A stretch of 64,000 bases of DNA from Methylacidiphilum caldifontis (GTDB taxonomy: Bacteria > Verrucomicrobiota > Verrucomicrobiia > Methylacidiphilales > Methylacidiphilaceae): NCBI RefSeq assembly GCF_017310505.1, contig NZ_CP065957.1, forward strand, positions 992,001 to 1,056,000, given 5' to 3'. Below are positions 8,549 to 17,479 of the stretch, piece by piece; the first letter of the stretch is position 1, and the number at the start of each line of letters is the position of its first letter. A model generated the notes under the pieces. It was not told the origin of the DNA and ran no database searches. It saw only the letters and a program-made list of their open reading frames with translations. A program made the position numbers and the translations under genes.

Positions 8549-9994
8549 TTGCTTTTGGCTTATTCCTATTTCAATATCAACCCGTTATTGGATAGACTAT
8601 TGTTTTTGGATCTTTCGACTATAAAGAGAATCTTTGCTTTGTTTTTGTTTTTTGGGATTATTGTCCAGGCTGCATTCTCCACCAACATCCAACAGGAAAC
8701 CCTTGCAGAACTCCAAAAAGCTCTTGATGAAGGAGGGATTGCCGTAGAAAGCAGGCCTCCAGCCCTTTCTCTTTCCGGCTTCCTCGATAGCAGCTACACC
8801 TACAACTTCATTTCCGCACATTCGGGCAAAACAGCTCAACAAACCGCTCAAATCCCTACACGGATGGACAGCGACGGGATCGCCGGGGGAGGATGGAATC
8901 TCAACCAAGTCTACCTAGTCCTTGAAAAACCCCTCTCCGAGCTCAACGATTGGCAGGCTGGATTTAGAACTGACCTTATGGTTGGACAAGACGCGGCTTC
9001 CATGGGTATGCCCGATAACCTCGTAGGCTTATCCAGCCCGAACAGCAATGGATTAGCTTTGAACATCTCTTCATTTCTTTTGGCCCAGGCTTATGCCCAG
9101 TTTAGAGTCCCAGTGGGTAACGGGATAGATTTGAAAATGGGCAAATTCATGTCTCCTTTTGCTTTTGAACTGATGGAAAGGCCCGCCAACGTGAACTTTT
9201 CTTATGGGCTCATCTTTTCTAACCTCATTCCTGAAATTCTCGTTGGATTTGAAGCTATTTATCCCTTTTCCAGCTCCCTAGAGCTGACCTTGGGCATTAC
9301 GGATGGGGGATTTAATACAGCAAGGGGAGGATTTCCTTTTTTTGGTGAAGTTAACAACGAACCCTTTTCTTCCCTTTTCCTCGGTTCTTTGCGATATGAA
9401 AGTCCCAAGAAAAATGCACTTATTAGCTCATCACTTCTTATTGGACCCAACGGAGCCAATCCCCCAGGCTTTGGTTTATATCCTCTTTTTGCTGGGGCTG
9501 GAGTTTTCAGGGAAAGTCCTTACAACCGCTCTGCTCCATTTGTTCTTGGGGATATCTACGGATCATGGATTCCACAAGCCAGCCATGACAGGCTGCTTGT
9601 GGCTTTCGAATTTACAGGAGGCTTTTACAATAGGGGAGTAGCCCTTCCTTCTGATCCCTTAGTTCAAAGAGCATCAGCTAATTGGTATGGCGCCAGTTTG
9701 TGGATGAAATACCAGCTTACAGCCCTTTTCAGTATCGCATTCAGGCAAGACTGGATTGAAGGATCAAACAATGAAATTCTCTACCAGCATGTGGGTCGCA
9801 CCGACATATGGAGTTCAACCCTGACTTTCCGCATTGACCTGTGGGAAAACATGATGCTGAGAGTTGAAGGAAGAATGGATTGGGGAAAAGACGTGGCCGG
9901 AGAAATTCTTTTGCCCTTAGGTCTTCCCGGAGTACCCGTATCAACAGGTCCGGCTTTTTTTGCTGCCCTTGAAGCTGCTTATACTTTCTGGTAA
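8549..9994 (+). CDS. outer-membrane beta-barrel porin, BBP2/OmpL-like
   Basis: Up to 481 residues. A hydrophobic signal-like stretch (IFALFLFFGIIVQAAFS) is followed by a short predicted helix (TLAELQKALDEGG) and then SLSGFLDSSYTYNF, the typical entry of the BBP2 (putative beta-barrel porin-2) family. The rest alternates polar and hydrophobic residues and ends in an aromatic C-terminal strand (AAYTFW), as outer-membrane barrels do. The family forms channels for unspecified solutes. The start is uncertain: the longest frame starts at a TTG (8549) and adds residues before the signal peptide, so an internal TTG nearer 8590-8610 is possible. Confidence 0.75.
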   Translation: MLLAYSYFNINPLLDRLLFLDLSTIKRIFALFLFFGIIVQAAFSTNIQQETLAELQKALDEGGIAVESRPPALSLSGFLDSSYTYNFISAHSGKTAQQTAQIPTRMDSDGIAGGGWNLNQVYLVLEKPLSELNDWQAGFRTDLMVGQDAASMGMPDNLVGLSSPNSNGLALNISSFLLAQAYAQFRVPVGNGIDLKMGKFMSPFAFELMERPANVNFSYGLIFSNLIPEILVGFEAIYPFSSSLELTLGITDGGFNTARGGFPFFGEVNNEPFSSLFLGSLRYESPKKNALISSSLLIGPNGANPPGFGLYPLFAGAGVFRESPYNRSAPFVLGDIYGSWIPQASHDRLLVAFEFTGGFYNRGVALPSDPLVQRASANWYGASLWMKYQLTALFSIAFRQDWIEGSNNEILYQHVGRTDIWSSTLTFRIDLWENMMLRVEGRMDWGKDVAGEILLPLGLPGVPVSTGPAFFAALEAAYTFW

Positions 9995-10053
9995 AAGATA
10001 TTAATTTGTATTAATTTCTTTTGTTGTATCCGTGCTTTGGATTAGTTTTCATT

Positions 10054-11046
10054 ATGCAAAACAAACAGGTCATTCTTGTCAAAAAACCCGAAGGGCTTAT
10101 TGACGAATCCCATTTTTCGGTTGTTTTTACAGATGTCCCTTCTCCCAAGGAAGGAGAAGTGTTGATCAAAAATCACTACGTTTCAATCGATCCTTATTTA
10201 AGGCTTCTCAGTGAGGAACCCACAACCTTCAGCAGGGGAGTAAAGGTAGGAAGCCGTATGGAAAGTTGGTCAGTAGGTGAAGTGATTGAATCCAAATCTC
10301 ATTCTTTTGAGCCTGGCCAATACGTTCTTTGCTACTTAGGATGGCAGCAATATGGGGTCTGCGAAGGAAGAGACTTAAGAAAAATCGATCCTTCCCTTGC
10401 ACCCTTACCCGCATTTCTAGGCGTACTCGGGATGCCTGGAATAACCGCTTATTTTGGAATATTCCGATACGGTAAGCCTCAAGCAGGGCAGACTGTTCTC
10501 ATTTCCGCAGCTTCTGGTACGGTTGGAATGACCGCTGGACAGTTAGCCAAGATGCATAGTTGCAAAGTTATAGGGATTGCTGAAACCGATGAAAAATGTC
10601 AATACCTAGTAGAAGAACTCCACTTCGATCATGCGATCAATGTTTCAAGAATAAAACTTGAAGAAGGAATTAAGGCCTATGCTCCTGAGGGGCTTGATCT
10701 TTACTATGACAACGTGGGAGGAGAAACCCTTGACACCGCCCTTTTGTTCTTAAGAAAGAACAGTCGGGTCGTGATCTGCGGCATGATTTCCCAGTACAAC
10801 CTTAAAGCCCCCTATGCCCTTAAAAATTTCGAACGCTTACATTCAGCCCGGGCTACACTTAAAGGCTTTATCGTAGCCGACCTTATGAGTGATTGGCCTG
10901 ATGCCATAATCAAACTGGAAAAATGGGTAAAAGAAAAAAAATTGAAACACAAGGAAAATATCTTTCATGGACTTGAAAGTGCTCCCAAGGCCTTAAATTC
11001 CATTTTTACAAAAGCACCCATAGGAAAAACTGTTGTAGAAGTTTAA
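10054..11046 (+). CDS. NADP-dependent, zinc-free medium-chain oxidoreductase (CurA/PTGR-like)
   Basis: 330 residues from the ATG at 10054; the frame is open back to a TTG at 10021 but family members start at QNKQVILVKKPEG. The Rossmann domain carries VLISAASGTVGMTAGQLAKM, the variant AASGxVG nucleotide loop of leukotriene B4 dehydrogenase / prostaglandin reductase / CurA proteins, then LDLYYDNVGGETLD and GMISQYN. No catalytic zinc cysteines are present. These enzymes reduce the C=C bond of alpha,beta-unsaturated aldehydes and ketones with NADPH, often a detoxification role. It is a single gene, convergent with the maltokinase gene 10 bases downstream. Confidence 0.88.
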   Translation: MQNKQVILVKKPEGLIDESHFSVVFTDVPSPKEGEVLIKNHYVSIDPYLRLLSEEPTTFSRGVKVGSRMESWSVGEVIESKSHSFEPGQYVLCYLGWQQYGVCEGRDLRKIDPSLAPLPAFLGVLGMPGITAYFGIFRYGKPQAGQTVLISAASGTVGMTAGQLAKMHSCKVIGIAETDEKCQYLVEELHFDHAINVSRIKLEEGIKAYAPEGLDLYYDNVGGETLDTALLFLRKNSRVVICGMISQYNLKAPYALKNFERLHSARATLKGFIVADLMSDWPDAIIKLEKWVKEKKLKHKENIFHGLESAPKALNSIFTKAPIGKTVVEV

Positions 11047-11056
11047 GGAGGAAGGG

Positions 11057-12583
11057 TTAGCTGATCAATTCCAACAAGGCGGATAAAGGGATTTCAACCC
11101 AAGAAGGTCTACTACCCAATTCATAACCTACTTCATATATGAGCTTTTCAAGTAGAAAGAAGCCTAGCAGCGGCTGCAAATATCTTTCAGTAGTTGGTAA
11201 AAGGAGCGTTCCCCATGCTTTTTGCTTGTAAGTCTCTAAAAAGTTTTTTGAAATTTTTAAATACCATTGGATAGCCAGCTCTTTTTCAAAAGGATCTTCT
11301 CTTTCTTTAGCCTTGAGACAACAGTAGGCTACATAATGAAATGACCGCATCATTCCCGCCACATCTCTCAAGGCCGGCCAGCGAATTTTCCTTTCCTCCA
11401 TGGTTCTGTTGGGTTCCCCTTCAAAATCGATAATCAGGTAATCGGATCCTGTCCATAACACTTGGCCTAGGTGATAATCACCATGAGTTCTTATTTTATA
11501 AAGGCATCCTTCTTCGACCTCAGCGATCTTTTCCTCTAGCCTTTGTCGAACCCTGTCCTTTAAAGAAGAAAAGGAAAGATTTTTTTTCGATAACAACACG
11601 TTAAACCAGGGATTTGTTGTCGCATCCGCCCATCTCTCATCCATGAGTTGCAAGGTCTCATCAAAAAGAAAACTGAGATCTCTTTTCTCTAGGGGCTGTG
11701 GTTCAAAAGAGGCTATCCCTTGAGCATCCGCTAAGCCAAGATGGAGTTCAGCTGTTCTTTGCCCAAGCAAGGAAGCATCAGGGCCAAAATAATCGCTCTG
11801 TAATTTTTCGTCAAGCCACCGGTCCACTTCAGCGCTAGGAATACTTCTAGCTTGCTCAATACATCGAGACAAAGCTCCCAAAGCCCTCTTCCAACCGCTC
11901 CCCTGGTTATGAACATAGGTGGTCAGCAGGCCAACAGTATAATTTGTAGCCTCGATGAAGAGTTCAATTTTACCCATGCAGGCAGGAACGTGGGCAAAAG
12001 AAGACTTTTCTGTAAGAAACGAAAGAATCTCGACCTCTGGGTTCTCTCCCGGCTCAAGCTTTCTGTAGAGTTTCAAAAAAAATTGGTTGTTTAATACACA
12101 AGAACTGTTGGATTGTTCCAGGGATAAAAATTGTACTTTAACATCATCCGGTGCGTTCCAAGAGCGTAAAAAAGAAGAGCCATAACCTTTTAATTTGGCT
12201 TTTCTCCCATAGAGCTCAGTTTCTTTAGCGATCAGATCAAAGAACAATCGACACCACTTTGTTTTTGTTGTAGCCTCCAGGTATCTTATGGAATGCTCTG
12301 GATCAAAAAACAGCTCTTCTTCTTGACTCCGTTGGCTGGACTTTATTTTCTCTAGAGGCAAAGAATAGAGTTCACGCTGGCCATCGGTATAAATAACCCA
12401 GAAAAAAAGAAGACTGAACTCATTTGTAGGATTAAGAGAAAATTCTTCTTCAACATCAACTTGTTTTATGGTTTTTGATTTAGAAGAAAACCACCGACAA
12501 CGAACCAAATAAGCTTGTAGAGCCTCTAACAGTGCCTTTTGCCTATGGGAAGTAAGGCAAAAAAAAGACTCCATGAATTTCAA
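11057..12583 (-). CDS. mak: maltokinase
   Basis: 508 residues with the eukaryotic-kinase-like/aminoglycoside phosphotransferase fold. The catalytic loop is HGDYHLGQV at residues 367-375 and the metal-binding segment is DFEGEPNRTMEER from residue 386, both characteristic of bacterial maltokinases (Mak/Pep2). The N-terminal part has the extra lobe typical of the family (FSSKSKTI). Mak uses ATP to make maltose 1-phosphate, the donor for GlgE. The glgE gene lies 23 bases upstream on the same strand, so the pair forms an operon of the GlgE glycogen pathway; TreS, which supplies maltose from trehalose, is not in the window. Confidence 0.9.
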   Translation of the reverse strand: MKFMESFFCLTSHRQKALLEALQAYLVRCRWFSSKSKTIKQVDVEEEFSLNPTNEFSLLFFWVIYTDGQRELYSLPLEKIKSSQRSQEEELFFDPEHSIRYLEATTKTKWCRLFFDLIAKETELYGRKAKLKGYGSSFLRSWNAPDDVKVQFLSLEQSNSSCVLNNQFFLKLYRKLEPGENPEVEILSFLTEKSSFAHVPACMGKIELFIEATNYTVGLLTTYVHNQGSGWKRALGALSRCIEQARSIPSAEVDRWLDEKLQSDYFGPDASLLGQRTAELHLGLADAQGIASFEPQPLEKRDLSFLFDETLQLMDERWADATTNPWFNVLLSKKNLSFSSLKDRVRQRLEEKIAEVEEGCLYKIRTHGDYHLGQVLWTGSDYLIIDFEGEPNRTMEERKIRWPALRDVAGMMRSFHYVAYCCLKAKEREDPFEKELAIQWYLKISKNFLETYKQKAWGTLLLPTTERYLQPLLGFFLLEKLIYEVGYELGSRPSWVEIPLSALLELIS

Positions 12584-12606
12584 TTTTATTCTTTCTTTTA
12601 TTAATG

Positions 12607-14610
12607 TCAGGGAGAAAACGAGCCATCTTGGGACAATCGAAAGATATGGGCAGGGCAGTTTTCAGGATCAAGTTTCACAAAGTTCCATTCTCCATGCCAA
12701 GTGTAGGTGACATCCGCAAGAAGATCGGTCAGCTGAAAGGGTTTGGAATGATCTAGCCCAGCCAACGATGGAGGAAAATGAACCCAACCCATCTCGGTAT
12801 TCCTGCTCGTGTTTACAACAATAAGAAGAGGATCTCCCTGTCCAGGTAGAATTTTAAGATAAGCGAGCAGCCTTGGATTATCGGTTTGTATAAACTGGAT
12901 GTTTTCCGTTCTCTGCAAGGCCAGATTATTCTTCCGGATATGGTTAATTTTGGTAATGAACTCTTTTATATTGCCAGGAGCATCCCAATCCCAATGTTTA
13001 ATTTCGTACTTTTCAGAATCTTTATATTCTTCCTTTCCTGGTTCAAGGGGAACATTAATACAAAGTTCGAAAGCTGGACCATAAATCCCATAATTAGAGC
13101 TCAGGGTCGCTGCTAACACAAGTCGCATTTTAAAAACTGACGGTGGTGCATACTGGAGATAACTTGGCAAAATATCGGGAGTATTAGGCCAAAAATTAGG
13201 TCTAAAATACTCAACGAGCGATGGGGATACCAACTCCTCCATGTAAGCCCTAATCTCTGAGGCTTCTGATCTCCAGCTAAAATAGGTATAGCTTTGAGAA
13301 AACCCGCGCTTGGCTAATCCATAAAGCAATTTCGGCCTTGTGAATGCTTCAGAAAGAAAGAGAGTATCGGGATAATCCTTTTTGATTTCCCATAGAACCC
13401 ACCGCCAAAACTCCAACGGCTTGGTATGAGGATTATCTACCCGAAAGATCCTGATGCCCTGCTCTATCCAAAAAACGAATATACTTTTGAGCTCTTCCCA
13501 TAAGGCTTGCCAATCCTCCGTTTCGAAATCAAATGGAACTATATCTTCGTATTTTTTGGGAGGATTTTCGGCATACTGTACAGACCCATCGGGTCTCCAT
13601 TTAAACCAGGAAGGATGCTCGATCAGGTAAGGATGATCTGGAGAACATTGAAAAGCGATGTCCAATGCTACTTCTATGCCATAATCAGCAGCCTTATTTA
13701 CAAAATGTTTGAAGTCTTCCAGGGTACCTAAAGCGGGATGGACCGTTTTATGTCCTCCTTCGGCCGATCCAATCGCCCAAGGACTTCCTACGTCCTCCAG
13801 CGAGGCGATCAAAGCATTGTTCTTGCCCTTTCTTGCCTTTTTCCCGATAGGATGGATAGGAGGCAAATAAACGATATCAAAGCCCATAGCCGCAATTTCA
13901 GGTAGAAGTCTTTCACATTCCTTGAATGTTCCATGCCGACCAGGAACCGTACTCCAAGACCTGGGGAAAAATTCATACCAACTGCTAAATTGAGCCTTGG
14001 CACGTTCTACAAAAATAAAAAAAGGCCTATCGGATTCTACAGATAAACTTCTATCTGGATTTTTTGAAACCAGTTCTTGCAAGTAGGGATTTTTAGCCAA
14101 GTGTAACCTTTGGACCAGCGATAACCGTTCATCCTTGAGATTATCTATCCAGTTTTTGATTTCCTTGTTTTGGGTAAAAGAGAAATTTTTTTCAAGCAAC
14201 CCTATCCCAATGGACAACTCCACCGCGATCTCTTCGTCGTTTTCTGCTAACTTATGAATTTTTTCCAACCAATTTTGAAAATGATCTATCCATCCGATGA
14301 TTTTCCCCTCGTATATTCCCAGATTTTCTAAAGGAAATGAGGCTTCCCATTCATCATTTCCAAGATCCACCATGGGGATCTCAATCCATTGGCTTTGAGC
14401 AATATGTTTAAAAGCAAGACTAACCGAGATCCTCTCATGTCCATCGGAAAAGACATGAGCACGAACAACCATTGTTTGCCCAATTATCCTTTTCAGGGGA
14501 AAAGCACCACAATCCACCGAGGGAATAATCCGTTCTATAACAATCCTTTTTCTGCCATCGATAGGCATGGGAGACTTTTGAAGATCATTGCGAGATAAAG
14601 ACGATTGCAT
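12607..14610 (-). CDS. glgE: alpha-1,4-glucan:maltose-1-phosphate maltosyltransferase
   Basis: 667 residues, the usual GlgE length, GH13 subfamily 3. An N-terminal domain (residues 1-190) includes the DUF3416-like segment DCGAFPLKRIIGQTM. The TIM barrel follows with YLPPIHPIG (about 248-255), EVALDIAFQCSPDHP, the nucleophile motif FRVDNPHTKP with Asp392, and LSEAFTRP with the acid/base Glu421. The Cys-Ser pair in QCSPDHPY matches the maltose-1-phosphate site region. GlgE transfers maltosyl units from maltose 1-phosphate to glycogen in the cytoplasm. The maltokinase gene directly downstream gives the donor. The start ATG at 14610 is the first good one; the next ATG lies at residue 15. Confidence 0.95.
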   Translation of the reverse strand: MQSSLSRNDLQKSPMPIDGRKRIVIERIIPSVDCGAFPLKRIIGQTMVVRAHVFSDGHERISVSLAFKHIAQSQWIEIPMVDLGNDEWEASFPLENLGIYEGKIIGWIDHFQNWLEKIHKLAENDEEIAVELSIGIGLLEKNFSFTQNKEIKNWIDNLKDERLSLVQRLHLAKNPYLQELVSKNPDRSLSVESDRPFFIFVERAKAQFSSWYEFFPRSWSTVPGRHGTFKECERLLPEIAAMGFDIVYLPPIHPIGKKARKGKNNALIASLEDVGSPWAIGSAEGGHKTVHPALGTLEDFKHFVNKAADYGIEVALDIAFQCSPDHPYLIEHPSWFKWRPDGSVQYAENPPKKYEDIVPFDFETEDWQALWEELKSIFVFWIEQGIRIFRVDNPHTKPLEFWRWVLWEIKKDYPDTLFLSEAFTRPKLLYGLAKRGFSQSYTYFSWRSEASEIRAYMEELVSPSLVEYFRPNFWPNTPDILPSYLQYAPPSVFKMRLVLAATLSSNYGIYGPAFELCINVPLEPGKEEYKDSEKYEIKHWDWDAPGNIKEFITKINHIRKNNLALQRTENIQFIQTDNPRLLAYLKILPGQGDPLLIVVNTSRNTEMGWVHFPPSLAGLDHSKPFQLTDLLADVTYTWHGEWNFVKLDPENCPAHIFRLSQDGSFSP

Positions 14611-14738
14611 CGCTTTAATAACAAAGGTTTAAAGTTTTTCAGCTTTTTTACTTTTTGAAATTAAAGCCAAAGAACTAAAGAATTTTTATTTTTTTGTATT
14701 TTTAACTTTTAGCTTGTGCTTCAACAAAAAAAAGAATT

Positions 14739-15179
14739 TTAGGAAAGACCAAAGGGAAAAATCCCATCTTCACCCCGAAAACGATGCTTGTTTATATCAT
14801 TCGGCAACTGCTTATCTTCGCCAGCGGGATGATCCTCAAAAAAATCCCCTTCATCTTCTGCAGGAAAAACTTGATAACCCGAAAGTTTCATGTCGATCTG
14901 TTCCAATTTCTGCTCAATCCTGTCGAACCGTTCATTAAGATGTTGGTCAAGCTGATCGATCCGATCCAATACCGCTTTGACAAGAAACTGCAGTTCATCT
15001 TGGGGGTTTTGCCCAGTTGATAAATTTTCATGCCAAGCTCGGGTCAAATAATCGACACGTCTTTTAAGGAATGAAAGTTTATGATCAAAATACCACCAAA
15101 GCCCAGCAAAAAGGACAAGGCCCAACAAACCTAATACAAGAAATTCTAAACCATAGGCACCAAAGAGAAAAGACTTCAT
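14739..15179 (-). CDS. small membrane-anchored coiled-coil protein
   Basis: 146 residues, not assigned to a named family. One transmembrane segment lies at about residues 10-31 (LEFLVLGLLGLVLFAGLWWY), followed by a basic helix and then a clear amphipathic helix (LDRIDQLDQHLNERFDRIEQKLEQIDMKL) with heptad spacing, suggesting a dimer or trimer coiled coil in the cytoplasm. The C-terminus is acidic and probably disordered. It stands 128 bases upstream of glgE on the same strand, with an AT-rich gap; co-transcription is possible but no functional link is evident. Confidence 0.6.
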   Translation of the reverse strand: MKSFLFGAYGLEFLVLGLLGLVLFAGLWWYFDHKLSFLKRRVDYLTRAWHENLSTGQNPQDELQFLVKAVLDRIDQLDQHLNERFDRIEQKLEQIDMKLSGYQVFPAEDEGDFFEDHPAGEDKQLPNDINKHRFRGEDGIFPFGLS

Positions 15180-15277
15180 ATTGTGTTCCTTACCGTCAAT
15201 ATTATTAAAAAAAATTATAATTAAAAGATGTTTTGATTTTTTTTTTAAAAATACTTTACAAAACTCTTTATCTGCTG

Positions 15278-15697
15278 ATGTTCAAAAGCATAAACAATTA
15301 TTTTACACAGTTGAAACCTTTAAGCTTAATCCTTTACCCAATCCTTTTCTTTTTTTTATTGTTCTGGGGAGGTTGCAGCGGAGAAGAGCAAGCCCATTTT
15401 GCGGAAAATAAAATTGAACAATATAAGCAGAACCCAACGAAAGAAAACAGGGAAGAAGCTCAAGCTGCTCTTTCCGAACTTGATGCCTCTATACACAGGC
15501 TTGAAGCGCAAATATCGAGAGAAACAGGAGAAACGAAAAGAGCCGACCAACAAAGATTAAGCAACTTAAAAAAAAGAAGATCCAAGCTCAATACAGATTT
15601 CACGAAAGCAGAAGCACAAACTCTTTTGAACGATTTAAAAAATTTTTTCCAAAACCCTCCCCTTTTAGACAACCAAAAGGATAATAAAACCCAATGA
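15278..15697 (+). CDS. putative lipoprotein with coiled-coil mature part
   Basis: About 139 residues from the ATG at 15278. The hydrophobic N-terminal stretch (LSLILYPILFFFLLF) ends in WGGCSGEE, a plausible lipobox with the cysteine as lipid attachment site. The mature part is polar and helical with the repeats of Glu, Lys, Ala and Gln expected of a coiled coil (ALSELDASIHRLEAQISRE). An upstream ATG at 15233 would add 15 residues. It is not recognised as a known family; a small periplasmic or membrane-linked structural role is only a guess. Confidence 0.55.
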   Translation: MFKSINNYFTQLKPLSLILYPILFFFLLFWGGCSGEEQAHFAENKIEQYKQNPTKENREEAQAALSELDASIHRLEAQISRETGETKRADQQRLSNLKKRRSKLNTDFTKAEAQTLLNDLKNFFQNPPLLDNQKDNKTQ

Positions 15698-15745
15698 TTT
15701 TGTGAAAGCTGTTTTCAAAAAAGAAAAGAAGCTTTTTTAATCTTA

Positions 15746-16327
15746 TCAATAAAAGTTGGATTGTGCAAAACGCTGGGCCGACCTTGGACTTCTCTTTATG
15801 GATTGATTTGGAACAGGTCCCTGACTATAGGCTAGACGGTAAAGTTTCAGTCTCGAATATTCCTTAGGCCAGAGCTGCCAGAGAGAGGCGGGCTGGTTAA
15901 AATCGGAATACCATCTGCCTTTATAAAAAATTTCCATATGCCCGTAATGACTTCTTTTTCTGGGATAGAGGATATGGACATCAAAATCCCTAGGTTGCAA
16001 GTGGGGAGGAGCTTCCCTATAAAAACCTGTTTTGACCAAGGCCTCGCCATATTCCTTGGCATAATCCCTTCTTTCTATGGGTCTACCTATAAGTCTTTCA
16101 ATACAGCTCCTTACTATCCGGGCACACATTCCCCTTGAACACTTTTTCTTTTTGGGAAGGAGAGCTTCAAACTCTTTTCTATGAATGTAAGCTGTCTTGG
16201 ATGGAGAAGTGTTAGGAGGTTGTCCAAAAGCCGATTTCGAAGAATATGCCCAAAGCCTTCCTCCTTTAAACAACGAGAAAAAGCAAAGAGAAAAAGCAAA
16301 AAAACAAACTATCCATCTTGACCCCAT
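15746..16327 (-). CDS. secreted CHAP/NlpC-like cysteine hydrolase candidate
   Basis: 193 residues. The N-terminus has a signal peptide (WIVCFFAFSLCFFSLFKGGRLWA). The mature part contains MCARIVRSCIERLIG, then, about 55 residues later, YGHMEIFYKGRWYSDFNQP. A cysteine at the head of a helix followed by a strand with Gly-His and a second Asp/Asn strand is the layout of papain-like CHAP and NlpC/P60 peptidoglycan hydrolases. This assignment is by pattern only, and PRDFDVHIL in between resembles the PGDI strand of that fold. The gene is divergent from mauB; the two predicted starts are about 115 bases apart, so they share a promoter region. Confidence 0.5.
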   Translation of the reverse strand: MGSRWIVCFFAFSLCFFSLFKGGRLWAYSSKSAFGQPPNTSPSKTAYIHRKEFEALLPKKKKCSRGMCARIVRSCIERLIGRPIERRDYAKEYGEALVKTGFYREAPPHLQPRDFDVHILYPRKRSHYGHMEIFYKGRWYSDFNQPASLWQLWPKEYSRLKLYRLAYSQGPVPNQSIKRSPRSAQRFAQSNFY

Positions 16328-16390
16328 ATGAAATTTGAATTTCTGCCAAATTTTTTTTCAGTTTGCAACCTTTTTCTATTCTCCTTGAGT

Positions 16391-16420
16391 TTGACTTCCT
16401 AGCCCGGCTGCAGTTATTCT
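16391..16420 (+). promoter_or_regulatory. candidate sigma-70 promoter of the mau operon
   Basis: TTGACT at 16391-16396 is separated by 18 bases from TATTCT at 16415-16420 (or 17 bases from TTATTC). Transcription would begin near 16427, just before the purine-rich GGAAAGGA at 16431-16438 that looks like the ribosome-binding site of mauB. This arrangement argues that the mauB coding region begins after about 16440 and does not extend upstream. Confidence 0.4.
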
Positions 16421-16441
16421 TAGAAAAAAGGGAAAGGACTT

Positions 16442-17479
16442 ATTATAGAAAGCTTTAAGACACTTTCTCTGCCGCCACTTTCTGCAGAGCAGATTTTCGT
16501 TGTTGCTCTTAATCGGGCATTCTTCATCGATATTCAAAACCAAAGGGTTCTAGGAATGATCGATTTAGGCTATGTTGGCAATATCGTTCTTTCAGCGGAT
16601 GCTCAATATGTGTATGCGGTAGAGAGTTTTTATAGCCGGGGAACAAGAGGCAAAAGAACCGATGTCGTTACTCTCTACGACATGAAAAATCTTTCAGTGG
16701 TTGATGAAATTGAAATTCCTCCGAAACGCTTTCTCTGCGTCATTAAAAAGTACACCCAAGCCTTGAGCAATGACGGCCGTTTTCTGCTTGTATGCAATAT
16801 TACTCCTGCCAGTTCGGTAACGGTTGTCGATCTGCATAAAAAGAAATTCGTCCGGGAAATTGCTACTCCCGGTTATGTTTTGCTTTATCCCTATGAAAGT
16901 CGTCGATTTGCCATGTTCGGACAAGAGGGAAGCCTTTTGCTTTTCTCTCTCAACGATGAAGGACATTTGCAACAGAAAAACCGGATTCCAGCAGGTTTTT
17001 CTCTGAATGATCCTTTGTTTGAACATGGGGTTTATCTTAAAAGAACAAACCGGTATTGCTTTATCTCCTATGAAGGTATGATTAAACTCTTGCAGCTTTC
17101 TGGTCCAACGGCACAATGGGAGAAAAGTTGGGATATAACTCAAGGAAGCGACTACAGGCCTTGTGGCTGGCAGCTTCTCAGCTGTGATTCCCTGGAAAAT
17201 AATCTTTATATCCTCATGCACAAGGCTGGAAAAGACAAACACAAAGAAAGTGGGAAAGAAGTTTGGGTAGTGGACTTAGTGGATCAAAAAGTCAGTAGGA
17301 AAATCGAGTTGGAAAGGCCGGTCGACTCAATTCATATTGTAGGTAAAGAAAAAACCTATCTTTGCGGTTTAAATCATAAGGGATATCTCGATATTTATGA
17401 TCTTCAAAAGGTAGGCCGAACTGCTTTTATAGAAGAACTTGGAGAAGGAGCCTTTCTGCTTTTAAGCTATGAATTTTAA
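16442..17479 (+). CDS. mauB: methylamine dehydrogenase heavy chain, no regular start codon
   Basis: Seven-bladed propeller chain of the tryptophan tryptophylquinone (TTQ) amine dehydrogenases. Similarity to MauB is strong from QRVLGMIDLGYVGNIVLS through FYSRGTRGKRTDVVTLYD, YRPCGWQLLSCD, LYILMHKAGKDKHKESGKE and the end. The first ATG (16556) would remove some 37 residues that still resemble MauB (SAEQIFVVALN...FFIDIQ), so I place the start at the first in-frame near-cognate codons, ATT 16442 or ATA 16445, after the purine stretch GGAAAGGA. In-frame TAG codons at 16400 and 16421 block any longer protein. As read, the chain has no signal peptide, although MauB works in the periplasm. Unusual initiation, gene decay or a sequence error are all possible. 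Confidence 0.75.
   Translation: MIESFKTLSLPPLSAEQIFVVALNRAFFIDIQNQRVLGMIDLGYVGNIVLSADAQYVYAVESFYSRGTRGKRTDVVTLYDMKNLSVVDEIEIPPKRFLCVIKKYTQALSNDGRFLLVCNITPASSVTVVDLHKKKFVREIATPGYVLLYPYESRRFAMFGQEGSLLLFSLNDEGHLQQKNRIPAGFSLNDPLFEHGVYLKRTNRYCFISYEGMIKLLQLSGPTAQWEKSWDITQGSDYRPCGWQLLSCDSLENNLYILMHKAGKDKHKESGKEVWVVDLVDQKVSRKIELERPVDSIHIVGKEKTYLCGLNHKGYLDIYDLQKVGRTAFIEELGEGAFLLLSYEF

Noticed and set aside
16400-16423. TAG codons in the mauB leader as pyrrolysine or programmed readthrough
   Set aside because: No pylT or pylS-like gene is in the window, and a promoter-like sequence covers this stretch, so it is better read as untranslated DNA.
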